Positions 1 to 6,400 of a stretch of 7,600 bases of DNA are shown here, piece by piece. Source of the DNA: Micavibrio sp. (GTDB lineage Bacteria > Pseudomonadota > Alphaproteobacteria > Micavibrionales > Micavibrionaceae); NCBI GenBank assembly GCA_027051315.1, contig JALTZE010000008.1, positions 1 through 7,600 on the forward strand, read 5' to 3'. The position numbers and the translations under genes are program-made. Each line of letters opens with the position of its first letter. Within the stretch, counting starts at the first letter, position 1. The notes below the pieces were generated by a model. That model was not told where the DNA came from. It ran no database searches and saw only the letters and a list, made by a program, of their open reading frames with translations.

Positions 1-47
1 CCTTCTTTAATCATTTTTTCTATCTCTTCTTTTGTAAGCATTTCCAT
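1..47 (-). CDS. N-terminal fragment of an unidentified small-gene candidate (15 codons visible)
   Basis: Reading leftward from the ATG at 47 gives MEMLTKEEIEKMIKEG before the window ends. A good Shine-Dalgarno sequence, AGGGAGG at 60-54, lies 6 nt upstream of this ATG, which supports a real start; the second Met codon, two codons in, is a less well spaced alternative. The visible residues form a charged, probably helical segment with no signal peptide, so the product is probably cytoplasmic. A start of the form 'LTKEEIEKMIKEG' would suit a BolA-like protein, among many other families, but 15 residues cannot establish that. It is transcribed divergently from the pilin genes and shares the 48-267 intergenic region with them. 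Confidence refers to the presence of a gene, not to any function. Confidence 0.6.
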   Translation of the reverse strand, partial: MEMLTKEEIEKMIKE

Positions 48-75
48 ACTAATCCTCCCTTTGTCCTTTTGCAGG

Positions 76-86
76 AAATATAAGAT
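76..86 (-). promoter_or_regulatory. Candidate -10 region for the leftward partial gene (ATCTTATATTT)
   Basis: Read leftward, ATCTTATATTT followed by CCTGCA precedes the ribosome binding site of the gene starting at 47. The same 11 bases, followed directly by TGCA, occur at 7331-7321 ahead of the minor-pilin operon. The embedded TATATT resembles a -10 hexamer, but no convincing -35 hexamer lies 16-18 nt upstream in either case. The shared sequence is seen directly; the promoter role is inferred. Confidence 0.3.
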
Positions 87-124
87 ATTTACATTAAAAT
101 ATACATGGTATAGCTCATAAAACA

Positions 125-164
125 ACTGACAAAAATTTTACATAACTTAACAAAATTTGTCAGT
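125..164. repeat. Large AT-rich inverted repeat (arms ACTGACAAA / TTTGTCAGT)
   Basis: The left arm at 125-139 (ACTGACAAAAATTTT) is complementary to the right arm at 152-164 (AAAATTTGTCAGT), apart from two extra A residues in the left arm, around a 12-nt centre. It lies about 75-115 bp upstream of the inferred pilin transcription start, a position typical of an activator or enhancer site. It also lies just upstream of the leftward gene's putative promoter, so it could serve either direction. The right arm contains TTTGTC; PilR of Pseudomonas is reported to recognise a TGTC core, but this match is too short to prove anything. An RNA hairpin role is possible, though there is no GC-rich stem. Confidence 0.6.
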
Positions 165-178
165 CTCTCAGGAAAATA

Positions 179-200
179 GGTTTATTACCACTACTAAACC
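179..200. repeat. Short inverted repeat GGTTTA-N10-TAAACC
   Basis: Six-base perfect arms at 179-184 and 195-200 surround a 10-nt spacer, immediately upstream of the candidate pilin promoter. The centre lies about 45 bp from the centre of the larger inverted repeat. Arms this short in AT-rich DNA can arise by chance, so an operator role is only suggested by its position. Confidence 0.3.
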
Positions 201-205
201 AATAG

Positions 206-240
206 TTGAAAATTGGCATATAAATTTCATATAAATTTGA
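206..240 (+). promoter_or_regulatory. Candidate promoter of the first pilin gene
   Basis: Two overlapping readings predict nearly the same start near 240-242. As a sigma-70 type promoter, TTGAAA (206-211) and TATAAA (230-235) are separated by 18 nt. As a sigma-54 type promoter, TTGGCA (213-218) is followed at the right 10-nt interval by a -12 element, TTTCA (225-229), in which the usual GC is replaced by TC. Major pilin genes are often sigma-54 dependent in other bacteria, which favours the second reading by analogy, but its -12 element is degraded and coincides with a tandem repeat. The predicted 5' leader is about 25-28 nt and contains only the ribosome binding site. Confidence 0.45.
217..238 (+). 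repeat. Perfect 11-bp tandem repeat CATATAAATTT x2 in the pilin promoter
   Basis: CATATAAATTT occurs at 217-227 and again at 228-238 with no intervening base. The unit is about one helical turn and each copy carries TATAAAT, so both the -12/-10 candidates lie within it. It could be a duplicated promoter element, a two-site binding motif, or a slippage product. Confidence 0.85.
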
Positions 241-250
241 GAAAAAACTT

Positions 251-260
251 AGAAGGAGGT
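251..260 (+). promoter_or_regulatory. Strong ribosome binding site of the first pilin (AGAAGGAGGT)
   Basis: AGAAGGAGGT closely matches the anti-Shine-Dalgarno sequence and ends 7 nt before the ATG at 268. It fixes that ATG as the start and so supports the unusually long 17-residue prepilin leader. It contrasts sharply with the second pilin, which has no such site, and fits high expression of the first pilin. Confidence 0.9.
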
Positions 261-267
261 AATTATC

Positions 268-720
268 ATGGAAGCATTTGAAAAAAATCTTCAAGAGAAG
301 CGTAAAAAAGAAGGAGGATTTACTCTTATTGAACTGCTGATTGTTATTGCTATTATAGCTATTCTTGCAGCTATTGCTCTACCACAGTTTAACAAGTATA
401 AGCAAAGTGCTTATAAAGATGCTGTAAGAAGTGATATTAAAAATGCAGTAACAGCTATAGAAGCCTTTAATGCAGACTATGGTACTTATCCTAATAACGG
501 TAACTGTGGACCTGGACCTGCTCAATGTGATTTAACAGACGGAACAAATACTATGACAAATGCTATTAATGTATCCAGAAATGTGACAGTTACATGGACG
601 ATTACTGCGAATGGATGTAATGACGGTAGTACACAGATTCAAGTTCAAGGAAGTCATAGCGAAATTGGTAATTGGACAGCTTCTTATGATTCTTGTACTG
701 GACAGTATACAAATTTCTAA
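268..720 (+). CDS. pilA: Type IV pilin precursor, probable major pilin (PilA-like)
   Basis: The 150-residue precursor has a 17-residue, charged leader ending in Gly-Gly, then the prepilin motif FTLIELL. Cleavage by the prepilin peptidase after Gly17 would leave a 133-residue mature pilin starting with N-methylated Phe1 and carrying Glu5. The hydrophobic helix runs to about mature residue 24 and includes Pro22 (ALPQF), as in typical major pilins. The globular part has four cysteines at mature positions 63, 70, 100 and 126, two of them flanking a CGPGPAQC loop, so two disulfides are possible. The C-terminus is rich in small polar residues and ends in YTNF. The strong ribosome binding site, its own promoter region and first position argue that this is the fibre subunit. 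The leader is longer than the 5-8 residues of the other prepilins here. The pilin family is certain; the major-subunit role is inferred. Confidence 0.92.
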   Translation: MEAFEKNLQEKRKKEGGFTLIELLIVIAIIAILAAIALPQFNKYKQSAYKDAVRSDIKNAVTAIEAFNADYGTYPNNGNCGPGPAQCDLTDGTNTMTNAINVSRNVTVTWTITANGCNDGSTQIQVQGSHSEIGNWTASYDSCTGQYTNF

Positions 721-722
721 TT

Positions 723-746
723 AAAAAAGGGGGGGGTTCCCCCTCT
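723..746 (-). terminator. Rho-independent terminator in the leftward direction, between the two pilin genes
   Basis: Read leftward, the sequence is AGAGGGGG, a short AACCC loop, then CCCCC followed by six T residues. This gives a stem of five G-C pairs extendable with A-T and G-T pairs, and a T-tract at 728-723. Read rightward the hairpin also forms, but it is preceded by A residues and followed by TCTAATATC with no T-tract, so it is a poor terminator for the pilin mRNA and more likely a 3' stabiliser or partial attenuator between the pilins. It starts only 2 nt after the first pilin's stop codon. It is the only terminator-like structure I see downstream of the leftward minor-pilin operon. 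Confidence 0.65.
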
Positions 747-761
747 AATATCAAATAAAAA

Positions 762-1184
762 ATGATTAGAAAGAAATCTGGTTTTACACTTGTAGAATTG
801 TTAGTAGTTATAGCAATTATTGCTGTATTAGTCTCAATAGCTATAATACAATATACAAATTTAAAAAAATCTGCATATAGAAATGTAGTGAGAAATGATT
901 TGAAAAATTCACTAACAATGATAATTGGTTTTATTTCTTCATATAAGAGTTTTCCAAGTAATGGAAGTTGCGGTCCAGGACCCATTTCTTGTGATTTAAA
1001 TGATGGGTATAATACAATAACAAATGCTATAAATGTTTCAAGGGATGTTATAATTGAATGGAGAATAACACAAAATGGCTGTTCAGATGGTTCAACAAGG
1101 ATCTTCCTTATAGGAAGACATTCTGAGTTAAAAAACTGGACCGCTACATTTGATTCTTGTTCACAGAAGTATACAAATTTTTAA
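762..1184 (+). CDS. Second type IV pilin, divergent tandem paralogue of the first
   Basis: The 140-residue precursor has a 7-residue leader (MIRKKSG), then FTLVELL with Phe1 and Glu5 intact. The mature protein is 133 residues, the same as the first pilin, and aligns to it without gaps; I count 79 identical residues (about 59%). The CGPGP loop, NAINVSR, HSE, NWT and the terminal YTNF are shared, and all four cysteines are kept. The differences cluster in the membrane helix and at about mature residues 21-60; Pro22 is replaced by Ile (AIIQY). No Shine-Dalgarno sequence precedes the ATG, and an in-frame TAA at 756-758 excludes an upstream start. It may be an accessory or alternative pilin, co-transcribed with the first past the hairpin at 723-746 and weakly translated. 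The reading frame is intact, so a pseudogene is unlikely. Its stop is one base from the stop of the convergent operon. Confidence 0.88.
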   Translation: MIRKKSGFTLVELLVVIAIIAVLVSIAIIQYTNLKKSAYRNVVRNDLKNSLTMIIGFISSYKSFPSNGSCGPGPISCDLNDGYNTITNAINVSRDVIIEWRITQNGCSDGSTRIFLIGRHSELKNWTATFDSCSQKYTNF

Positions 1185-1185
1185 G

Positions 1186-1626
1186 TTACTCAATCTTATA
1201 AACAAACTCTATTTCAGCTTTTTCATCTGAATTTGGTTTGGTTGCTATAACCTTTATAGCATAGATCCTATATGCTGTGCCTGCGTAGATAGTTGAGTCT
1301 TCCCCAATTAGATATGCACTTAAATTATAACCACCTAGATTTGAAACCTGCAGATCTATTTTACAGTTTGTGTTCGGCGTGTCTGGACAAGGTGTACAGG
1401 CATTTCCACCACATTTTATATCATCATTAATAATTTTTGTTATCACAAGGTCAGCTCCTCCTTTTGCTGCTTCTAAAGAGGTTGTGTATCTGCCTATCAT
1501 TCCTGACATTCTCGTACCTGTAGACAAAATATAAAGTAAAACACTGATAAAGACAACAGCAACAAGCCCTAAAATCAGAGTTGTTAGCAATGCTATTCCT
1601 TTTTCATTTTTCATATTAATCCCCAT
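1186..1626 (-). CDS. pilX: Minor pilin, PilX-type (GspK-like N-terminus without Glu5)
   Basis: The protein has up to 146 residues, with a short leader ending in KG, then IALLTTLILG and a hydrophobic helix to about residue 35. Like PilX-type pilins it lacks Glu5; Thr occupies that position. The helix is followed by a SLEAAKGGADL segment that resembles the conserved A-A-E-A-G region of PilX. In known systems PilX joins PilV, PilW, FimU and PilY1 in the priming and tip complex. A cysteine cluster at 72, 77, 80 and 88 suggests disulfides. The first ATG (1626) directly abuts the PilW stop, but GGGG at 1624-1621 lies 6 nt before an in-frame ATG at 1614, which would give a 6-residue leader like those of its neighbours. 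That second start is my preference. It is the last gene of the operon. PilX is assigned from the N-terminal pattern and gene order; the C-terminal half alone is not recognisable. Confidence 0.75.
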   Translation of the reverse strand: MGINMKNEKGIALLTTLILGLVAVVFISVLLYILSTGTRMSGMIGRYTTSLEAAKGGADLVITKIINDDIKCGGNACTPCPDTPNTNCKIDLQVSNLGGYNLSAYLIGEDSTIYAGTAYRIYAIKVIATKPNSDEKAEIEFVYKIE

Positions 1627-2637
1627 TTATAAATCCATCGGTTTAGCTGATATTTTTATGGCTTTCCAGTTGTAGTATTGGTAGTTATCGGGTAAAACCA
1701 GATCAACATCTATTCCATTTATACAGATGTCTGCTCCGCATGATTTTACGTTGGAAAAATTATATTTCGGATTTTTTAAACCTTCCTGAATAAGAATGTA
1801 AAAATTTATTCTTTTTAGCTGTGTCCTGATCTCGTCGTTATCAATACCATTGCCATTTTTATCTACCGCAGGTAAAGAATAGCCATGTTGATCTACTGTT
1901 CCGTCTCCATCTGTGTCAAGATCAAATGTTACAGTATAGTCTGCTACACAGTTTATCAAAGGATTTCCACCACTTTCATTTATAGCTTGGGCACCAACTC
2001 TTCTTAGTAGATTGTAGGTGTTTACATTGCAATAATTTGGTAAATTCGAATTAGATAAAGCAAACTGGACTATATTGCAGTAACCTACATTACATCCGTT
2101 TGCTATGTTGTTATATACTTCTTCTGTTACAGGAAAACCAATGTATTTTCCTGAGCCACCACTTGGAGTGCTACTAAAAGAAAGTCCACCGCTTTGGTCA
2201 ACGTTTACGATTCCTTTTCCTCTCGACATTTTATCAATGGCATCCATAAAGCATACATAGTAAGACTGCCCTTTTACAGGGAGGGAAGATATGGTTGCGT
2301 TACATCCTGTTCCACCTGTACAGTCAACATAAAACCATCCGAGGGTTTCTTTCCTTGTGTTGTTAATGGTACTTCTTAAGGTTAGTGTTTTGTTGTTTGA
2401 ATTCCAATTAATAATTAAAGACGTTTCATCTTCTGCTATTCCATAGCCTATATGTTCAAGATCAAGTCTAATTAATTCTACTCCGACAAGTTTTTCAATT
2501 TGTGTTTCTACTTTTGAACTTTCGCTTTTGAATCCTTTTAAAAGTTTTATATAAGTAAAGTATACTGCACCCATAAGAACCATCATGATGAAGAGAGTGA
2601 CTATAAGTTCTACAATTGTGAAACCTCTTTTGTTCAT
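1627..2637 (-). CDS. pilW: Minor pilin, PilW-type
   Basis: The 336-residue protein has a 5-residue leader (MNKRG), then FTIVELIVTLFIMMV with Glu5 and a membrane helix to about residue 30, followed by a charged helical stretch (about 35-60). PilW proteins are the largest minor pilins and usually carry a D-rich loop followed by a strand before the C-terminus; both are present here, with DLDTDGDGTVD at 239-249, VDKNGNGIDNDE at 258-269, and RINFYILIQEG at about 276-286. The aspartate pattern looks like a calcium-binding loop, though no binding can be shown. Numerous cysteines (106, 112, 129, 182, 187, 203, 230, 300 and 305) suggest several disulfides. AGGAAGGA lies just before its ATG and overlaps the end of the PilV gene, from which it is separated by 3 nt. 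Its likely role is in the pilus tip and initiation complex. Confidence 0.8.
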   Translation of the reverse strand: MNKRGFTIVELIVTLFIMMVLMGAVYFTYIKLLKGFKSESSKVETQIEKLVGVELIRLDLEHIGYGIAEDETSLIINWNSNNKTLTLRSTINNTRKETLGWFYVDCTGGTGCNATISSLPVKGQSYYVCFMDAIDKMSRGKGIVNVDQSGGLSFSSTPSGGSGKYIGFPVTEEVYNNIANGCNVGYCNIVQFALSNSNLPNYCNVNTYNLLRRVGAQAINESGGNPLINCVADYTVTFDLDTDGDGTVDQHGYSLPAVDKNGNGIDNDEIRTQLKRINFYILIQEGLKNPKYNFSNVKSCGADICINGIDVDLVLPDNYQYYNWKAIKISAKPMDL

Positions 2638-2640
2638 AAT

Positions 2641-3021
2641 TTATTCCTTCCTGACTAATGTTTCAATATGGTATGAATAATTTTTGTTTTTGTAGTACCA
2701 GCTTACGGTTATTGATACCCTTTTCATTTCTCCTGCAACTTCATCTGATACTGTAGTTGATACATTGAATGTTATATTTTTATTTCTTATCTGTCTTGTT
2801 ACTGTTTTAGTTTCTGAATTGATGTCATTAAACTTTTTATAGCGGTATTCTTCTAATGTCTCTTGAGCTATTTTAATGGCCTCATCTCTTATTAAATTTC
2901 TATTAGAAAATTCATATGTTACTATGAGCCCTGCTAAAAGACCTAAAAGCAGTATGGCGAATATAAACATTGCTACTAATGTCTCAACTAATGTGTAACC
3001 CTTTTTTTCATTCATTCTCAT
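2641..3021 (-). CDS. pilV: Minor pilin, PilV-type
   Basis: The 126-residue protein begins MRMNEKKG, then YTLVETLVAMFIFAILLLG, with Glu5 after cleavage at Gly8. The ET-L-V-A-M-F-I-F-A pattern, the long Leu/Gly-rich helix and the following Glu/Arg helix with A-Q-E-T-L-E are typical of the PilV/GspI-type group. The rest is a small beta-rich domain ending in HIETLVRKE. The ATG overlaps the stop of the preceding FimT-type gene as ATGA (4 nt), a usual sign of translational coupling; the Met two codons later is an alternative start giving a 6-residue leader. GGAG lies 8 nt upstream of the first ATG. It contains no cysteine, unlike the other minor pilins here. The PilV assignment rests on the N-terminus and its place between FimT-type and PilW-type genes. 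Confidence 0.75.
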   Translation of the reverse strand: MRMNEKKGYTLVETLVAMFIFAILLLGLLAGLIVTYEFSNRNLIRDEAIKIAQETLEEYRYKKFNDINSETKTVTRQIRNKNITFNVSTTVSDEVAGEMKRVSITVSWYYKNKNYSYHIETLVRKE

Positions 3022-3440
3022 TTACATTTCTCCAGTTCTACTCTTAATCTGGAAACAATGATACAGTCTTTAGAAGATGGGTTGCTCGAAGGATAGCTTA
3101 TTGTTAATTGGTTGGTAAATATACCTCTTTTTGATATTCCTACAGTATAGTTTCCATAAGTATAATTTAGTTTTGTAGTTTTTATACAGTCAGTTCCTGC
3201 ATTATCTTTGCATAAGGATATTGTAGTTCTTGAAAGTACCACATACAGATCAATTTTTTTTGTAAATGCCTGCATTCTTCCTTCCTGGAGAATAGCTTTA
3301 ATTTTCCTCATATCACTTTCAATATTGTAGCTCAATCTCCATTTTGAAAAGGCTGGCATAGCTATACTGAAAACTATTGCAATTATTGCTATTACGATGA
3401 TCAGTTCAATCAGGGTGATACCTTTTATTTTTCTATCCAT
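3018..3440 (-). CDS. Minor pilin, FimT/GspH (FimU) type
   Basis: The 140-residue protein has a 7-residue leader (MDRKIKG), then ITLIELIIVIAIIAIV, so mature residue 1 is Ile instead of the usual Phe while Glu5 and Pro22 (residue 29) are kept. A helical stretch, then LQEGRMQAFT (51-60), matches the 'R-x-x-A' segment common in GspH/FimT pseudopilins, and the C-terminal CIIVSRLRVELEKC resembles the conserved last strands of that family. Cysteines are at 77, 85, 126 and 139, enough for two disulfides. It overlaps the end of the PilY1 gene by 16 nt, and its ribosome binding site AGGGGAG at 3455-3449 lies inside that gene, 8 nt before the ATG. In Pseudomonas the equivalent (FimU) links the tip complex to the major pilin. 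The family is well supported; FimT versus FimU cannot be decided. Confidence 0.82.
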   Translation of the reverse strand: MDRKIKGITLIELIIVIAIIAIVFSIAMPAFSKWRLSYNIESDMRKIKAILQEGRMQAFTKKIDLYVVLSRTTISLCKDNAGTDCIKTTKLNYTYGNYTVGISKRGIFTNQLTISYPSSNPSSKDCIIVSRLRVELEKCK

Positions 3441-6400
3441 AGAATAATCTCCCCTTTGAGAGCTCCAGGAAGAACAGGAATTCCACCTTCCTCAGATGTA
3501 ATACCGTAGACTTTTTTGGTTGCTCTACCTCCTTCTTCTGTAAAATCAAGTTTACCAAACTGTCTAATATCCCCACCTGACAGTTGTAGTAGATATTTTA
3601 CCTGAATATTTTCGATGGTGTATCCTGGACACCTTGTTGAATTTATAGCGTCACCTGTTGCACAGTTTAGAGCCCATGCCCTTGATAAGCCGCCAAATCC
3701 ACACAGATCAGAAGTAGGCTGTGTTGTTGCAAAAAATACAGTATTTTTTACGAAAGAAGGTTTTGCTATATTTCTTTCCTTAAGGTAACTTCCTCCTGAG
3801 TCATCAAGCTGAAGCATCCATGCTCCTTGTGTTGGATCTCCGATGTTACCGCATGCCAAACTTTCTGTTGCTGAGAGAACAGGATTAATGGTTCCTGTTG
3901 GACAATTATTTTCGGCATCACAACCAAAGGGAACGCCATAAATCGCATTAATACCTGAGTCATCATCTTCTTTGTAGAAAAATCGGCCAGTTCCAAAAAA
4001 GAGATACCACTTTCCGAAACATTTACCTGTTTCTATCTGAGATGTTATTGGATTTTGAGAAAAATTAAGCATTGTTGAATCAAAATCCCAGTCGTTAGGA
4101 TTATGACTGCCTGTCCAAATTTTTATAATTCCTCCTTTTGCTGTAGCAGTTCCTGTTTTCCAAGTGTATCCTAAAAAAACGAAGTCTGTTTGCCCATCGT
4201 TATTTACATCAAGGCCATTAGTAAATAACTTTCCACCAAATGCATTATTCAGTGAAGAGATTTCTTTTTTAAGCAAAAGGTTTCCTGTTTTTAGATCAAG
4301 AACAAATAATTTTAAACTTTGAGATGAATATCCTTTGTATGATGTTGGACCTGAAGCAAACATTACATAATGGTGCAATACAGCTGAATTATCAAATCTT
4401 TTTATGTAAGCTGGTCCTGAAAAGGAAAAACCGAGATCCTTATGAGAAAACTCCCAAAGAAAAATAGGATTTTCAGGATCTGTTATGTCAAGTGCATAGT
4501 AAGCAGATCTGCCTGTACATGTATCATTAGCTGGATCTGAGCATACATCTAAAGGAGGATTAATACAGTTTGTTGAGGAATTGCATCCGCAACCTCCTCC
4601 TAAACGCATACCACCTATTAAAATGAGCTCTTTTTTTCCATCATTATCGAAATCAGTTTCGATTATATATGGAGACAAATCATTTATGTATATGTGGCAG
4701 TAGTTAGGATCTGCTAAATATCTGAGATAAGGTAGAGCGTTTTGTGGTATAAATCCCCATATCTCTGAACCTAAATTATCTCCTATAAGTTCTACAATAT
4801 CATTTCCAATATTAATTTTGTCTATTTTGCCCACTTTGAAGGCATGTAAAATTCCGTCATTTGAAGCTGTAAATACAACGGAGTAGTTACTGTAGTTTAC
4901 TATTCTTGGGGTTGAGTAAATAATATCTCCTAATTTCCATATTCCATTACCTGTATCTCTTGTTCTGCAGGAAGGAGTATTTGTTTCATCACCTCTAATA
5001 TAATCAACAAGGTTTTTTCTAGCTGTTTCTATATCTGAACCTAAGCATGATGGAAACTCACTCAATGAGGTTCCCAAGTAATTTTTAAACAGATCTATAT
5101 AATCTGTATTAAATTCAGTTAAATTTTGTGATATATTGCTACAATATGTACCAAAACATGGGACAAATATTTTCCGTTCTAAAGCTTCTGTGTTCTTAAG
5201 AATTTCCCCTGCATCCCACAAATAGGAAATTTCTTCAATATTCTTTGTTGAAATGAGCATTGTTGGATTGCCTGACGTGTCCGAATCATAGACATCTATT
5301 TTTAATACTCCATTGATATCTGTGTAAAACTTAAGTATTTTATCTTCTAATATATTTAACTTTTTGTTACGGTCAGTGTCCTCCCTTATGTTTTGGGCAA
5401 GTTTTGTATTAAGGAACCAGTATGTGTAAAGGTATCCGATCCATTCAACCCTTTGATCGCCGAAATATTTCTCAGGATAGAAAAGTGCCTGTGTAACTAT
5501 AGCTCCTTTTGTTGTTCTTTCTGCAAGGACGGAAACAGAAGTTCCTGATGATGTTTTTTTCAGTATGTTTCTGATAAACCTAAGTAGAGATTCTTTAATT
5601 TCAAGAGCGTTTTTCGCACTTAGAAATGAATCAGGATTTCCATCTCCATCAGCATCCCAGTCTGAAGAGGAAGGAGGTAAAGGTGTACAGGCACTACCTT
5701 TTCCAGATCCACAATCGTCCATGTAGCAATCTTTCCATGGATATTGTCCTCCATTCCCATTCCAATAGGAGCCGTTAGTTCCTTCTGGCCAATCTTTATT
5801 TGTTGTGTCAAATGAACCATAAACGGCAATATTTTTTAGAGATTGTTCACCTGTTCCTCCCAAAAATAGTCCAAGAGCGTAAACCCCATTTACACTGATG
5901 TTGTAATTTCTTCCGCTTAGACTCGTTAGTGTTCTTAGGGTTTCTTTATGCATTTTGTATGCAGGAACGACAGGGTCGGCCGAGTTGTATTCATATCCGG
6001 ATTCTATAGTGCATGTCTGTCCAATCTGAGTACCTCTTTGTGTCTCTCTAATGTATCCATAGTTCCACTGTCCATCCGAAGCGAGAATTACAAAGTTTTT
6101 AGCACAGGGAACCGGTGTGCAGTTTTCTCTATTATAATCACAGAAGTAGTTTGGATCTTTATATGTACCTATTTCCAGAGAAAAACCATTATTATATTTA
6201 TGATCATTGGATTGTTTAAAATAATCATAAGCTTCCCACATTGCTGGAGCAGTTCCTGTTCCACCTCCTGGATCAACATAATTTATAGCTCTTTTTAAAT
6301 AAGTATATGGATGATCGGGATCTGCATTTTGACCATTGGAATAATCTCCTATGTATACTTTGTTTCCATAAATATATGAAGAGTAAAATAAAGCTCCAAA

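Larger units (their letters stand above)
48..267. promoter_or_regulatory. Divergent intergenic region between the leftward partial gene and the pilin genes
   Basis: This 220-bp AT-rich stretch has no credible coding sequence. It holds, from left to right, the ribosome binding site of the leftward gene (54-60), an AT-rich motif shared with another leftward leader (76-86), a large inverted repeat (125-164), a smaller inverted repeat (179-200), a candidate pilin promoter (206-240) containing an 11-bp tandem repeat, and a near-perfect pilin ribosome binding site (251-260). The density of symmetrical elements upstream of the promoter suggests regulated expression, which is typical of major pilin genes, but no regulator can be named from the sequence. 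Confidence 0.7.

Noticed and set aside
309..316. AAGGAGGA inside the first pilin gene as a second ribosome binding site
   Set aside because: These bases encode the conserved Glu-Gly-Gly at the prepilin cleavage site and no well-spaced in-frame start follows.
723..746. Hairpin as an ordinary rightward terminator of the first pilin
   Set aside because: In the rightward direction the stem is followed by TCTAATATC with no T-tract, whereas six T residues follow it leftward; a stabiliser or partial attenuator is still possible.
602..985. 127-codon open frame on the - strand across the end of the first pilin and start of the second
   Set aside because: It is antisense to two clear pilin genes, spans the terminator hairpin, has no family resemblance or convincing start, and is best explained as a frame shadow in AT-rich DNA.
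3766..5829. Short leftward open frames inside PilY1 in another frame
   Set aside because: They overlap the propeller and von Willebrand domains, and their composition (runs of Met, Gln and Lys) looks like out-of-frame translation.
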